Counted from the first letter of the stretch, positions 16,346 through 26,493 are shown. The stretch: 64,000 nucleotides of DNA from Nitrospirota bacterium (GCA_021789215.1 JAJYJS010000004.1:1-64000); one strand, 5' to 3'. Numbers and translations: made by a program. The notes: generated by a model from the sequence alone, not told the origin.

Positions 16346-18541
16346 TTAACAAAATCCCCATTCGGAACAATAAACATTCACGGGCTGTCCCGAAGCGAGG
16401 GATTCCTCTATCGCAAACGTTGCAGCCGTGGTTGCCGCAATCGACCTGAAGTCAATCGGGGCCGGACGGCCCTCCTTCAGGGCATTGCGGACGGCCCTGA
16501 GCTCCTCTGCATATCCACGGTCTACACTCAGCCCCCATTTCGTCTTCCGTCTGCCGCCTCCGGCAAAAAACCTCACGTTTTTAAAATTATCTATCACACA
16601 GACAGAGCCTCCCGCAAACACCTGCACCTCTTCCCTTGGGAAGCTCTTGTCCCCGTTGGCGGCATACAGGATATTTGCGACCGCACCGTTGTCCATTTTC
16701 AGTATCACCGAAAGGCAATCCCTGAACTGCCTGGAACTCTCCGTGCACACGGCAAAAACCTCATGGGGCAGCCCCCCTGTAATTGCCTGCGCAAGGTCCA
16801 CGAAATGGCAGACCTCCCCGATTATCCTTCCCCCGCCCTCGTCTTCCTTATGCACCCACGACCCAGGCGGGATATAGCCTGCATTGCACCTTATCTGGAC
16901 TATGCTCTGGCCTTTGTTCCTGCCGGTGAGCTCCATGCATTTAACTGTAGCTGGAGCGAACCTCCGGTTAAATCCGGCCATCAGAAAAGGCGCTTTGCCC
17001 TGAGCCAGAAGAGACTGATACACTTTTGATATCTTTTCAAGTTCACCCCTGTTTATGCAAAGGGGTTTTTCAACGAATACAGCCTTGCCTGCCTCCAGCG
17101 CCTCGCAGAGGAGCCTGCAATGCGAGTCGTGCCGGGTAAGGATGAACACCAGGTCTATCCGCTCATCCCGCAATATCTCCTGATGCGAGGTTGCCGCATA
17201 ATCGAATCCCCAGCTTTCGGCCATGTGCCCTGCGGTAAGCCCGCGCGTTGCGGAAACGCCCTTATACAAAAAACCGGGGATTTTTTCCATTGCCGGAAGA
17301 AATGTCCCCCTGGCAAAAAGCCCCGCGCCTATCAGCCCGATACCGATGCCACCTGTCGCCGGTTTCCTTTCCGCGGCCTTATTTCCCACCCTCAAACATT
17401 CGCTGGCCCCGTCTCCGCCTTCCTTGTAATCAAGCACGACCCCTACCGCAGGCTCCCTGCCGGAAAGTAAAAGTTCATATGCATCGAGGGCCTTATCAAA
17501 CGGGAACCTGTGAGTGGTTATTCCCCCAAGCCTCACGGCCCCTATGGATATCATCCTGAGGAACTCTTCCATATTCCGTTTTGCCGTCCACCTCGCATAG
17601 GCCAGGGGATATTTGACCCCCCTTTCCTCATAGTCGGCGTCATACATTCCAGGGCCCCATGCCCTCGAAACGGAAAATTCCAGTTCCTTCTCATAGAAAA
17701 CCTTTCTTGGTATTTCGAGGCCCACAAGCCCGCCGGCAATGATCCTTCCCCTCTCCCGGCACATGGCGGCCGCCTGTTCGATAGGCTGGTTGCTGTCCAC
17801 GGAGGCCAGTATCACGACCGAGTCCAGTCCCTCTCCCCGGGAAAAATCCCGCGCGGCGGCAAGAGGGTCGTCTGCGCCGGTTACAGCGGCTGCTTCAGCC
17901 CCGTTTTCAACGGCCAGTTCGCATTTCATCCTGGATATGTCAAAACCGATGACATGGCATCCGGCAGCCCTCAATACCTGGACTGCCAATTGGCCGAGAA
18001 GACCAAGACCTATGACCCCTACCCTGTGCCCGAATTCGGGTTTTGCAAGCCTTGCGGCCTCTATGGCGATCCCGCCCAGCGCCACATATGACGCGTCCTC
18101 AAAAGAAACGTTAGCCGGGATATGCGCGCACAGGTTCGGGAGGGCCACATTCAGTTCGGAATGTGATGCTGTGCCGCTTCCCGCCAGCGCCACCCTGTCC
18201 CCTGCCCTGAACCCGCAGGCGGCGCGGCCGTTTACGGCCCTTATCACGCCGGCGCACGAGTATCCCAGAGGCAACGGCATGTCGAGTCTGGCCCTTGACT
18301 GCCGGAAGGCCTCCATTACACCTTCCGTGCGGACTTTATCAATAACCTGCCTCACCCAGTCCGGCCTTGATATGGCCTTGCCTATCAGGCCCTTCCTGGC
18401 TATGTCGATTATCGCCTTCTCCGTTCCGGCAGAAACCAGCGAGGCCCTGGTCTCTACCAGAAGCCCTTTTTTTGCGGAATACCCCGGCACATCGAGCATC
18501 CTCAGTTTCCCGTCCGAGTAGTTCTGCGCCACTATTTTCAT
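16346..18541 (-). CDS. Bi-domain oxidoreductase: zinc-type alcohol dehydrogenase fused to Gfo/Idh/MocA
   Basis: This 731-residue protein joins two dehydrogenases. The first half is medium-chain dehydrogenase-like, with GYSCAGVI near 95 and the nucleotide loop GLGLLGQLAVQV near 170. The second, from about residue 395, is a Gfo/Idh/MocA oxidoreductase with GIGLIGAGLFARGTFLPA and the conserved EKPLCIN near 505. Such fusions occur in surface-glycan loci and probably act on a nucleotide sugar. ATG 18541 is preceded by GGAG at ten bases; the TTG 18 bases earlier is less likely. Confidence 0.9.
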   Translation of the reverse strand: MKIVAQNYSDGKLRMLDVPGYSAKKGLLVETRASLVSAGTEKAIIDIARKGLIGKAISRPDWVRQVIDKVRTEGVMEAFRQSRARLDMPLPLGYSCAGVIRAVNGRAACGFRAGDRVALAGSGTASHSELNVALPNLCAHIPANVSFEDASYVALGGIAIEAARLAKPEFGHRVGVIGLGLLGQLAVQVLRAAGCHVIGFDISRMKCELAVENGAEAAAVTGADDPLAAARDFSRGEGLDSVVILASVDSNQPIEQAAAMCRERGRIIAGGLVGLEIPRKVFYEKELEFSVSRAWGPGMYDADYEERGVKYPLAYARWTAKRNMEEFLRMISIGAVRLGGITTHRFPFDKALDAYELLLSGREPAVGVVLDYKEGGDGASECLRVGNKAAERKPATGGIGIGLIGAGLFARGTFLPAMEKIPGFLYKGVSATRGLTAGHMAESWGFDYAATSHQEILRDERIDLVFILTRHDSHCRLLCEALEAGKAVFVEKPLCINRGELEKISKVYQSLLAQGKAPFLMAGFNRRFAPATVKCMELTGRNKGQSIVQIRCNAGYIPPGSWVHKEDEGGGRIIGEVCHFVDLAQAITGGLPHEVFAVCTESSRQFRDCLSVILKMDNGAVANILYAANGDKSFPREEVQVFAGGSVCVIDNFKNVRFFAGGGRRKTKWGLSVDRGYAEELRAVRNALKEGRPAPIDFRSIAATTAATFAIEESLASGQPVNVYCSEWGFC

Positions 18542-18596
18542 TTCAGGCCTGCTCCGCAATGATGCTGCTTATGCGAGTCATTGTTTTAATCCGGAA

Positions 18597-19295
18597 TCAT
18601 TTTTTCAGCAGTATGAAATGGCCGTGCACATTCCTGTCGTGCAGGTAAGACCTCATCTTCCTCCGGAAATCGGACGGCCTTGCCTTGCGGCCTTTTATCA
18701 ATAGATAAGCGCCGAAACCAAACGCCGTCAGCAGCCAGTCCATAATGCCCCTTAAATGCAAAGCCATGCCTTTGAACGGCTCCACGTGAAAGACAAGAAA
18801 AGAAAGGAAAACGCCTGCATATCCCTCTTTTGCGGGGACGACCTCTATCTCGCTGAATTGCCGGAAAAGGTGCCTTATCGCGTTTTCAGTGAAGCGCCAG
18901 TAATCCACCTCGTCGTGATATGGATAGAGAAACGGCACATAAACAAAGGCCGCTCCGCCGGGTTTCAAGACCCTGTGGATCTCCGCTGCCGCCAGGAACG
19001 GGTTGCTCACATGCTCCAGCACCGCATTGCAGATGATCCCGCCAATGCTGCCGGTCCCAAAGGGCAGGCAATGCACATCAGCTACGATATGCGGTTTCTT
19101 TGAAAAATTGTAATCCAGGCATATTGCCTTTTTTTCTTTCAAAAGCCCCCCGTAAACCTCGTGAACCCATCCGGTCTCCCACGGCGTGCCCCCGCCTATG
19201 TCGATGACGGGATGCCGCCGCAGCACTTCCCTTATATGTCCGTCTATCTCCGGCACCATGGCTTCCCTGTATTTCCTGCCCGGGTTTTTTTTCAA
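18597..19295 (-). CDS. Class I SAM-dependent methyltransferase
   Basis: A 232-residue methyltransferase of the Methyltransf_11 type. Motif I is degenerate but present (VIDIGGGTPWETG, about 36), followed by the motif II/III region IICNAVLEHVSNPFLAAAEIHRVLKPGG near 85-115 in outline. A hydrophobic patch near 165-185 could associate with the membrane. It might O-methylate a sugar or lipid-linked glycan. The TTG start overlaps the upstream stop codon (TTGA), with GAGG five bases before it. Confidence 0.85.
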   Translation of the reverse strand: MKKNPGRKYREAMVPEIDGHIREVLRRHPVIDIGGGTPWETGWVHEVYGGLLKEKKAICLDYNFSKKPHIVADVHCLPFGTGSIGGIICNAVLEHVSNPFLAAAEIHRVLKPGGAAFVYVPFLYPYHDEVDYWRFTENAIRHLFRQFSEIEVVPAKEGYAGVFLSFLVFHVEPFKGMALHLRGIMDWLLTAFGFGAYLLIKGRKARPSDFRRKMRSYLHDRNVHGHFILLKK

Positions 19296-20221
19296 GGCAT
19301 CCTCAAAATTACCCCGGGGAGGGCCTTCAAATATCCCAGGGCGATTGCCGCCCGCACAAGAGAATACATCCTCCGGGGAGGGCTTCCCGGCATTATGGCC
19401 TTAATACACCACGGCAAAATCCACTTGGCATAATAGGCGCCATTGCGCAATGCATATGGCGCTGAGTGGGATAACCGGTCTTTTATCGCATTGGAACGGG
19501 CAAGGTTGAACCCCCGCCTCATGAAATAATTGCGTTTAAGTTTCCATGCGGGGACCCAATGCTTTACGGAAGCCGACGGATGATAATAAACCGCCCCGTC
19601 CTCCCTGAAAACCCTGTCCTGCAAGTCAATCTCCTCAGCCCCCGCAATGGTCTTGCCCTTCATGCCAAGCCGGTTGTCAAACAGTCCAACTTCTTCAAAT
19701 GCCCGCTTTGAGACGGAAAAATTACCACCGGGCAGAAACTCCCCCTGCTTCAATCTGCGAAACCCGGTGCCGTAATGAATCCCCCCTACAAAAAAAAGCA
19801 ATTCATCAGCCAGCCACCGCGGGCGAGGCGCCTCCCACCACGGCCGTATCGGCCCCCCGACCGCCCGGGCATCAGGTTTTTTCCCATACGCTTCCCACAG
19901 CGCCTTTAACCAGCAGGCATCCGCCATGGCGTCATCGTCCATGAAGGCGACAATCTCGAATTTCGCCTCTTTTACACCCCTGTTTCTCGCGGCGGACAGT
20001 CCGGCCTCCCGTTCATGGACATATCTGATGGCCCTGGAGGGATGCCTGTGGATGGCGTCCCTGACTACTTCAATGGTATTGTCGGAAGAGGCGTTATCCA
20101 CCACGATCAATTCAGTCATGGGGGCGGGGAAATCCTGCACAGCTATGCTGCTTACGGCCTGAGAGAGCAGATTTGCCCGGTTGAATGTGCATATGACAGC
20201 AGAAATGCCTGAATAGTGCAT
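19292..20221 (-). CDS. GT2 family glycosyltransferase
   Basis: A 310-residue GT-A fold inverting transferase. SAVICTFNRA opens the nucleotide-binding domain; LIVVDNASSDNT (about 37) and the DxD-like FMDDDAMAD (about 95) supply metal and nucleotide binding. C-terminal segment KRNYFMRRGFNLARS is basic. ATG at 20221 gives a standard GT2 N-terminus and lies 13 bases after the upstream stop; a TTG 16 codons earlier would overlap that gene. Confidence 0.9.
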   Translation of the reverse strand: MHYSGISAVICTFNRANLLSQAVSSIAVQDFPAPMTELIVVDNASSDNTIEVVRDAIHRHPSRAIRYVHEREAGLSAARNRGVKEAKFEIVAFMDDDAMADACWLKALWEAYGKKPDARAVGGPIRPWWEAPRPRWLADELLFFVGGIHYGTGFRRLKQGEFLPGGNFSVSKRAFEEVGLFDNRLGMKGKTIAGAEEIDLQDRVFREDGAVYYHPSASVKHWVPAWKLKRNYFMRRGFNLARSNAIKDRLSHSAPYALRNGAYYAKWILPWCIKAIMPGSPPRRMYSLVRAAIALGYLKALPGVILRMP

Positions 20222-20234
20222 ATTTTTTTGGTTG

Positions 20235-21314
20235 CTACTGCGCCAATCCTTTAATGAACAGGCCCGCAAACGCCCGGCGCTGGCCCGGCCTTAAGAAAAG
20301 GCCCGGCCTGTTCGCAAGCACTTTCACCAGTGAGCGGCGGGCAGCTTCAGGCCTGCTAAGTCTTATGAACCTTCCGGCGGCATTGTAATGCAGCCTGGCA
20401 ATGACCCGTTTCCTCAACCTTTTCAACTGACGCCTCGTCTCCGATTCGTGCAGGCAATATTTACGCAGCCTTACGTAATAGAATTCGAATTTTTCCAAAA
20501 GCTCCATTACCCCGGCTGCCGACTCTTCTATGCTTGCGCCGATGTCCACGTCCGCGGCATGGGGAGAAAAGCTCCAAAGCGCCCAAATCCCGCGCGTCGC
20601 TTCGGCCCCGGCCGGGCGCTCAAGCAGATTTGAGATCTGGGAATCGCTTACCCGGTATGCGAATTCTGACTGCCTGTCTCCAAACTGCTCCGAAATCCTG
20701 TGGGTTCCCGCCGTGCCAGTGACAAGCGCCTTCGGCAGATTCGCGGTAAGCGCAACGCGTGAAAACCTTACGAAAAATTCATAGTCCTGCGCGTATGTGA
20801 AATCATCCCTGTAAGGGCCTGAAATGTCAACGAGGGACTTGTGGAACATGACGGAGGGGTGTGCGAAGGCGTTATTGAACAAAAGCCACCAGCATATTTC
20901 GCAATCGCCGGCCGGATATCTGTGCAGGAGTCTTTGCGAGGGCGTTTCATAGGCCGCATAACTGCCCACTATTCCCACTCCGGGGTTTTGTTCCAGGTAA
21001 GACACTTGCAACTGAAGACGCTCCCTCGCGGCCACGTCATCGGCGTCCAACCGGGCGATGTACTTCCCCCTTGCAATCTTGAGGCCGGTATTCAGGGATT
21101 TAGCCAGTCCCAAATTCGCTCCGTTTTTTATGCGGATTATCCTCCGGTCCGAAAAACCGGCAAGTTTCTCGCCCGTGCCATCGGCGGAGCCGTCGTCTAT
21201 GATTATGAACTCAAAGTCCCTGAACGACTGCTGGAGCATGCTTTCAATCGCCCGGCAAACAAAGCGTTCTCCATTGTACACGCTCATCAATATGCTTACC
21301 TTCGGCTTTCGCAT
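20235..21314 (-). CDS. GT2 family glycosyltransferase
   Basis: A 359-residue GT-A transferase beginning KVSILMSVYNGERFV, with FIIIDDGSADGT (about 37) and the DxD motif in ARLDADDVA (about 90). A C-terminal helical region of about 130 residues follows the catalytic domain. ATG is two bases after the stop codon of the upstream GT4 gene and has AGGGG nearby. Acceptor unknown. Confidence 0.9.
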   Translation of the reverse strand: MRKPKVSILMSVYNGERFVCRAIESMLQQSFRDFEFIIIDDGSADGTGEKLAGFSDRRIIRIKNGANLGLAKSLNTGLKIARGKYIARLDADDVAARERLQLQVSYLEQNPGVGIVGSYAAYETPSQRLLHRYPAGDCEICWWLLFNNAFAHPSVMFHKSLVDISGPYRDDFTYAQDYEFFVRFSRVALTANLPKALVTGTAGTHRISEQFGDRQSEFAYRVSDSQISNLLERPAGAEATRGIWALWSFSPHAADVDIGASIEESAAGVMELLEKFEFYYVRLRKYCLHESETRRQLKRLRKRVIARLHYNAAGRFIRLSRPEAARRSLVKVLANRPGLFLRPGQRRAFAGLFIKGLAQ

Positions 21315-21316
21315 GG

Positions 21317-22432
21317 TCAGTCCCCTTTCAGCAGGCCTTCCACCACAGCAAGTTCCTTATTCAGTATCTGTTCCAATGAAAGGTTTTCAACTGCAAATCT
21401 CCTGGCGTTTTTTCCAAGCCTCTCGCGCAGGCCGCTGTCTGCCATCAGGTGCTGTATGGCCTCCCTGATTGAAGCCGCATCCGTCCCGCACAGCCAGCCC
21501 GTGTCGCCATGCCGTATGACCTCTCTTATCCCGGGCGAGTCCGCCCCGATGACCGGGAGCCCGCAGCTCATGGCCTCTATAAGCGTCTTTGGATGTCCCT
21601 CGTAATGAGAGGGCAGCACAAAAACCGAGGCGCTGTTAAGATACTGGCACAACTCGGGATGCCTGATGCTGCCGCGAAACCGGATATTTACCTTTTTCTT
21701 GTGTGCACGGCGGGCCATTTCGCCCTGGAGGTCTCCCTGTCCTATTACGAGCAGGCCCATCCCCAGGCCCTCAAGCGCATCGACCAGCGCCAGCGGGTTT
21801 TTCTGAGGTGCGAGCCTCCCGGCAAAGCATATCCCGGTTTCTCCGCGGACCTCCGGCATAGGCAAAAACACGTCCGTGCGGACATAATTGGGTATGACAT
21901 GGATTTTCCCGGGGTCCACGCCATAGCCGTCCTCAATTTCCCGCTTTGCCATTGGAGTCGTAAGCACAATCCTGTCCGCCTGTTCAAAAACCCGCCTTTC
22001 CATCCGGCGCACTTTATGGATACTGCTTTTTTCAGCCCCCATCGAAATGAAATCAGACCACAGGTACCCGCACCTTGCAATAAATTTCTTTCCGTGAAAT
22101 CTGGCCGAATACAGTGCGGCATCGGCCCCCTTCATCTGGTTGGACTTGTACACGTCAGCCGCGCGCAGAGCCTTGGCATGCAGAAAGGGAATAAGTTTTT
22201 TATACATCTCCCGCGGAAGGCCCCATCTGTTGCAAAGTATCCCGATGCCGGGCAACCGGGGGGAATAACTCATATCGGCAGCCCCGTAGGTAACAAACGT
22301 GATGCCAGAGATGTGCTTTTTCATTTCCAGGTACAGCGCGGTTTCGCGCTCAAGCATTCCGAGCCTGTCCCACTCCGCAAGAGACATCCCGTCGGTGAAA
22401 AAAAGCGCCAGATGCGCCTTTTCGGCCCTCAC
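21317..22432 (-). CDS. GT4 family glycosyltransferase
   Basis: A 371-residue GT-B transferase. The first domain is unusual in starting with a poorly conserved segment (HLALFFTDGMSLAEWDRLG). The C-terminal domain is classical: GICFAGRLAPQKNPLALVDAL (about 195 in outline), VLPSHYEGHPKTLIEAMSCG with the E-x7-E motif, and GADSPGIREVI. The GTG start overlaps the upstream stop codon by four bases (GTGA). Confidence 0.88.
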   Translation of the reverse strand: MRAEKAHLALFFTDGMSLAEWDRLGMLERETALYLEMKKHISGITFVTYGAADMSYSPRLPGIGILCNRWGLPREMYKKLIPFLHAKALRAADVYKSNQMKGADAALYSARFHGKKFIARCGYLWSDFISMGAEKSSIHKVRRMERRVFEQADRIVLTTPMAKREIEDGYGVDPGKIHVIPNYVRTDVFLPMPEVRGETGICFAGRLAPQKNPLALVDALEGLGMGLLVIGQGDLQGEMARRAHKKKVNIRFRGSIRHPELCQYLNSASVFVLPSHYEGHPKTLIEAMSCGLPVIGADSPGIREVIRHGDTGWLCGTDAASIREAIQHLMADSGLRERLGKNARRFAVENLSLEQILNKELAVVEGLLKGD

Positions 22433-23517
22433 GTTACAGGCACCTTCCAGCCCAATTCACTGCCAAAACCAAGTATTTCGCCTATCATCACAAGGGCCCA
22501 TACAAAAAGAGTGGTCCCGTGTACGTCGCTTTCAGGCAGCCCCATGGACATCCTGACGCCATAGTAGTGCGTCTGGGCACGGCCCTGAAAATACGAGAAA
22601 CCGCCGTCTGTCTGATGAAAAGACCTGACAGTGTGAAGGCGTTTCCATGCAAAATCGCGTATCTCCTGCCTTCGGTGGGAGGTATAGCGTCCGCAATGAT
22701 ACAGGACGTGAATTATGTCCGCATTATTGCAGCCATGCTCGTCGTTTATTGCCGAGAGGCATGTGTCAATCAGCCTTTCGGGATGCCGGAACGGTTTGTC
22801 AAGGCAGGCGTATCCGGTGATCACCTTCATGGCCCCATTTACGACCTGCTCGGCCGGCGGCCTCCCTGAAAACCACGACCCCGTCTCAGGGTCCTGAAGA
22901 CGGTCAATCTCTTCAAGTATCACGGGCAAAAACAGCCGTTTCGCCTCTGTCTGACCAAAGACCCGTGCGTTCAGATTCAGAAAAAAAATCATATGGCTTG
23001 CGTGGCTGCCGGCCGCCCAGGGTTGACTCCAGTCCAGACCCCGTACATATTTTTTCATTTTTTTTGCCGTGTCCGGCAGATGAGAGATGGCAAACCTGGG
23101 CGTTGAATTTGTACACATGAGCGCCGCGCAGGCCTGCCTTGTCTCGGCCCGCCGCGCGGCCCAATCTTTTCTGAACCACCCTGCCCGGCCATCAAGCTCC
23201 TTAAGAAGGATATCATCCTCAAAATACCCTGCCGTGCGCCCGGACGGCGACTGAAAAGAGGAAATATGTTCTGTCCATCCCTCAAGCTCGTCCGCGGAAA
23301 ACCGGTCGAGACAGCCCAGCATAGATGAAATCTTGAGCGCAAGGCAGCTTATTCCCAACCCCGCTTTGGGTCCGGGCTGGAACAGGGCCCCCTGCCTGCA
23401 AAAGCTGAATTCGCCCGGTCTTGAGGGGTCCCGCAAGGTCATCAGCCATTCCATTACGCCCTCTTTCAGGCCTTCAAGCCATTTATAAATGCTTTCTCCT
23501 CCTGGTCGACCGGGCAT
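22429..23517 (-). CDS. Unknown protein, possibly alpha/alpha-barrel (terpenoid-cyclase-like fold)
   Basis: A 362-residue soluble protein without signal peptide or membrane helix. It contains repeated helical units with Gly/Trp/Phe-rich turns, such as LQDPETGSWFSGRP (about 217) and HQTDGGFSYFQGR (about 305), reminiscent of the QW-type repeats of prenyltransferase/terpenoid-cyclase alpha-alpha barrels. No catalytic DxDD is visible. Enzymatic role not predictable; it sits between two glycosyltransferases and starts two bases after the upstream stop codon, so it belongs to the glycan operon. Confidence 0.7.
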   Translation of the reverse strand: MPGRPGGESIYKWLEGLKEGVMEWLMTLRDPSRPGEFSFCRQGALFQPGPKAGLGISCLALKISSMLGCLDRFSADELEGWTEHISSFQSPSGRTAGYFEDDILLKELDGRAGWFRKDWAARRAETRQACAALMCTNSTPRFAISHLPDTAKKMKKYVRGLDWSQPWAAGSHASHMIFFLNLNARVFGQTEAKRLFLPVILEEIDRLQDPETGSWFSGRPPAEQVVNGAMKVITGYACLDKPFRHPERLIDTCLSAINDEHGCNNADIIHVLYHCGRYTSHRRQEIRDFAWKRLHTVRSFHQTDGGFSYFQGRAQTHYYGVRMSMGLPESDVHGTTLFVWALVMIGEILGFGSELGWKVPVT

Positions 23518-23519
23518 CT

Positions 23520-25553
23520 TCAGTCCTTTAATAATTCCAGGTACCTTGAAGCCACGTCTTCCATCTCCGGCACCGCGATCAGGCGTTGATACGTTTCGTA
23601 GTTTTCAACGATGTTTTCAAGCTGCGGCAGGATATCTTCCTTATGGCTGAATGGCAGGCCGCCAAAGCCGGCCAGTTCCGGGTGGCCTCCGTCATTCAGG
23701 TACAAAGACGGCAATCCGCAGGCAAGCGCCTCGATGAGGGCATTGGAACAGGGGTCGTTGCTGCTTGCCGTTATGTAAATATCATTTTCGCGCAGAAATG
23801 ACGCAAGCTCACTGGAGGCAACGGCAGGCAAATGCCTCACCCGGCTAAAACCTTCGGATGAATTTCCAACAAACGTGTACTCGAATCTGCTCCAGTCCAG
23901 GTGGTCTTCCAGCCATTTATAAATCTGCCCGCCCTTGCGGGGATTGCCTGACCAGCTTGTAGAGATAAGCCGGATTTTCCGGCCCCTTCTGAATTCCACG
24001 CGCCCCGTGGCGTTGAAGATGCCAGGGTTCACGGCATTATGGATTATCACAGGCCTCACGGGCCTGTACCCCGCCGATAGTATTCTTTTCATGTTCCAGG
24101 CGGATTGCAATACGGTGGAAGTCGCATACCGGGCATTAAGGTCAAAACACAGATCGTCAAGCTCCCTGTCCCGCCCGCGTATGAGGTGGATCGGCCCGTC
24201 GATCCGGTGTACAATCCTTGCATTCCGGCCTATGCCGCCCCTGCGGAATTTGTCCACATCAAACCATATCGAGTTCAGCAGATGGGCATCGATGTATTTC
24301 CCCGTTTCATTGACAAGTACCCTGATACCCTTTTTTTCAAATGCGTCCTGAAGTGCTATCATGAATTGGTTGCCGCCGCCCCTGGGCGGGGCGGCAAATT
24401 TATGCCAGAAAGAAACAGTCAGGCAATCGCCTCTGCCCGCGCTTTTGCTGAATGGCTTAAAGCCGCGGAAAGGAAAAAATGCGGCCCATCTTTTAAGCGC
24501 GAGGGCCGGAGGTTTTTTCCGGCCTTTCCGGTCTTTATTCAAGCAGACCGGGACCGAATCGATGTCTTCATACAGTTTTTTAAATAAAGGGATTGTCACG
24601 TCCTTGCCGTGGTTGGTGATCACCTTTTCATAATGGGTCCCGGTAAACCGGCTTAAATATCCGCTGTCCATGTCTTTAGCGGCCAGCCCGGCAGCTTCGT
24701 CCGGGCGGCAATAAATGCACTCCGTTTCGAGCACATCCGGAGCCAGACCAACCTGTGTGCTTATGATCTTGCACCGCGCGGCCGCAGCCTCCAGTATGGA
24801 CCTCGGCCCCCCCTCCGACCTGCTGCTTACAATATAGAGGTCCAGCATGTTATAAAGGACATTCACCAGTGAATGGGGCTGGTTGTTTTCCGCTATGTCG
24901 TCATTGCCGGTCTCGGAGCCGATGAAGGTAAAAGGGACGTCCAGCTCACCAAGACGCCTCCTCAGCCAGAAGCGGCGGGGCCCGCAAAGTACAACGTGCA
25001 GCGGATAGCCTTTTTTCACGAGTCCCGAGACGATTTCGGCAAATACGTCCGGCCCTTTTACAAGCTTCGGGCTTTTAAGGTCCTTACCCTCCGTGTCCCG
25101 CTGGAAACTCCCGATGAGGTATTTCCCGGCCGGTATATTCCATTGTTCCCTGACCCCTTCGATGCGGGTGTCGTCTTTTTCAATGGGGTGGAAGATATCC
25201 GTATCGACCGCATAAGGTATGCAGATGCTTTTGAGCCTCAAGTCCGCAAGCTGCCGCCCGGCCTCGTTTGTCTGTGCTATCCAAAGCCCGATCTTTTGCA
25301 TGTCCAGACTATGCCCTGGCATTGACAGATAGCGGTAGGGTTCGCCCGGCACATGGCATATCACACGCCGGCCTTCCAGATATTCCTCAGGGATAGTTTT
25401 TATCCCTTCCCACCATATGGAATGGATTACCTGGCAATTTTCGAGGCCCGTAATATCAACAATCCCCTCAAGCGCCCTGCGCGTAAGCATGTAGTCCTCA
25501 TCGAGGGCCCACCCCATATTGTCTCGTCCGGTAATGTATACCCTGGGTTTCAT
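23520..25553 (-). CDS. Tandem GT4 glycosyltransferase (two GT-B domains)
   Basis: At 677 residues this is about twice a single GT4. The N-terminal half (about 1-335) ends in YIVSSRSEGGPRSILEAAAA with the E-x7-E pattern. A basic linker (RKGRKKPPALALKRW) leads to a second half (about 375-677), with RLISTSWSGNPRKGGQIYKWL and ITASSNDPCSNALIEALACG. Two transferases in one chain could add two successive sugars. ATG 25553 is 13 bases past the upstream stop codon; a TTG at 25586 would overlap that gene. Confidence 0.87.
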   Translation of the reverse strand: MKPRVYITGRDNMGWALDEDYMLTRRALEGIVDITGLENCQVIHSIWWEGIKTIPEEYLEGRRVICHVPGEPYRYLSMPGHSLDMQKIGLWIAQTNEAGRQLADLRLKSICIPYAVDTDIFHPIEKDDTRIEGVREQWNIPAGKYLIGSFQRDTEGKDLKSPKLVKGPDVFAEIVSGLVKKGYPLHVVLCGPRRFWLRRRLGELDVPFTFIGSETGNDDIAENNQPHSLVNVLYNMLDLYIVSSRSEGGPRSILEAAAARCKIISTQVGLAPDVLETECIYCRPDEAAGLAAKDMDSGYLSRFTGTHYEKVITNHGKDVTIPLFKKLYEDIDSVPVCLNKDRKGRKKPPALALKRWAAFFPFRGFKPFSKSAGRGDCLTVSFWHKFAAPPRGGGNQFMIALQDAFEKKGIRVLVNETGKYIDAHLLNSIWFDVDKFRRGGIGRNARIVHRIDGPIHLIRGRDRELDDLCFDLNARYATSTVLQSAWNMKRILSAGYRPVRPVIIHNAVNPGIFNATGRVEFRRGRKIRLISTSWSGNPRKGGQIYKWLEDHLDWSRFEYTFVGNSSEGFSRVRHLPAVASSELASFLRENDIYITASSNDPCSNALIEALACGLPSLYLNDGGHPELAGFGGLPFSHKEDILPQLENIVENYETYQRLIAVPEMEDVASRYLELLKD

Positions 25554-25566
25554 TTCTGATGAACTG

Positions 25567-26493
25567 TTATTTTTTCCGGCAGACAATGGTTGAAAGCTTA
25601 TCGAATGGCGGCCTCAGTTCGCCGTCTATTACTTCCAACTTGCCCGAGAGCCATTTCAGTACCTTATCGCGCTCATGAAGAGCGGCCATGGAATCCAGCC
25701 CCTTCCCCTCTGACTTCACGTAATCGAATATCAGGCAGCCGCCGAGGTTCAGCTTATCGAAAAGATGTTCAACGGTCCTCATGGGCCTGGGCAGGTGTTC
25801 AAGGACCGCAAAAAGAAAAATAGCGTCGTAGCTCTCTGCCAGGGGAAAGTCGTCATCGGGGTTTATCTCTATAGCTTTTGCAAACGGCTTTTCCCTCAAA
25901 CGCCAGCGCGCGTAATGGAAATTAAGAGTGGCTATGTCGGCGAAGCTAAGCCGCAGTTTCAGATGAGGGGTATAGGAGGAAAGCCATGCCGTTACAGGCG
26001 CTATGCCACAGCCGTATTCAAGGACCCTCGCGCCTTTTTTAATAAATCTCATATATCTGGAAAAATCGTCGCCCCTATGCCGGAATTGACTCTGAAAAAG
26101 CAGGTATACCGTCTTATGGCTCTGCCATGTCTTCAGATGGAGATCGTACCCCTCTTCAACATCCAGTCCCAAATCCTGAAACTTCATCCGGTAAAGGTTC
26201 TGCAAAAAATAGAAATCGTGGATGTTTACCGGGCGGTTGCCCAGTTCACCGACCCAGTAACGCCTGAATTCATCAAACCAGCCCGTGAGCACGTGCGTAC
26301 GCAGCAGGAAATCGTATATTCCATTGTGCTTCAGCCAGGACACAAATTTTAGCCGGAGAGGGTACTTCACGTACCTGTCAACCAATCCCATCCCCGAGTC
26401 GCTTCCGGTCTCCACGCGGGCGCACGAAAAGCATTCCCCCTGCTCTTTTAAAAGCTGGCGGATATCAGGACAATAGGAATCAAACCTGTTCAT
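25567..26493 (-). CDS. SAM-dependent methyltransferase
   Basis: A 308-residue protein with an N-terminal helical extension of about 145 residues and a C-terminal class I methyltransferase domain. Motif I is VLEYGCGIAPVTAWL (about 153), and the later ILFAVLEHLPRPM-like segment AIFLFAVLEHLPRP (about 223) is typical of Methyltransf_25-type enzymes. The N-terminal region has four cysteines or Cys-Cys-like spacing (CPD, CFSCARVE) without an obvious metal site. ATGA overlap with the upstream O-antigen-ligase-like gene. Confidence 0.85.
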   Translation of the reverse strand: MNRFDSYCPDIRQLLKEQGECFSCARVETGSDSGMGLVDRYVKYPLRLKFVSWLKHNGIYDFLLRTHVLTGWFDEFRRYWVGELGNRPVNIHDFYFLQNLYRMKFQDLGLDVEEGYDLHLKTWQSHKTVYLLFQSQFRHRGDDFSRYMRFIKKGARVLEYGCGIAPVTAWLSSYTPHLKLRLSFADIATLNFHYARWRLREKPFAKAIEINPDDDFPLAESYDAIFLFAVLEHLPRPMRTVEHLFDKLNLGGCLIFDYVKSEGKGLDSMAALHERDKVLKWLSGKLEVIDGELRPPFDKLSTIVCRKK

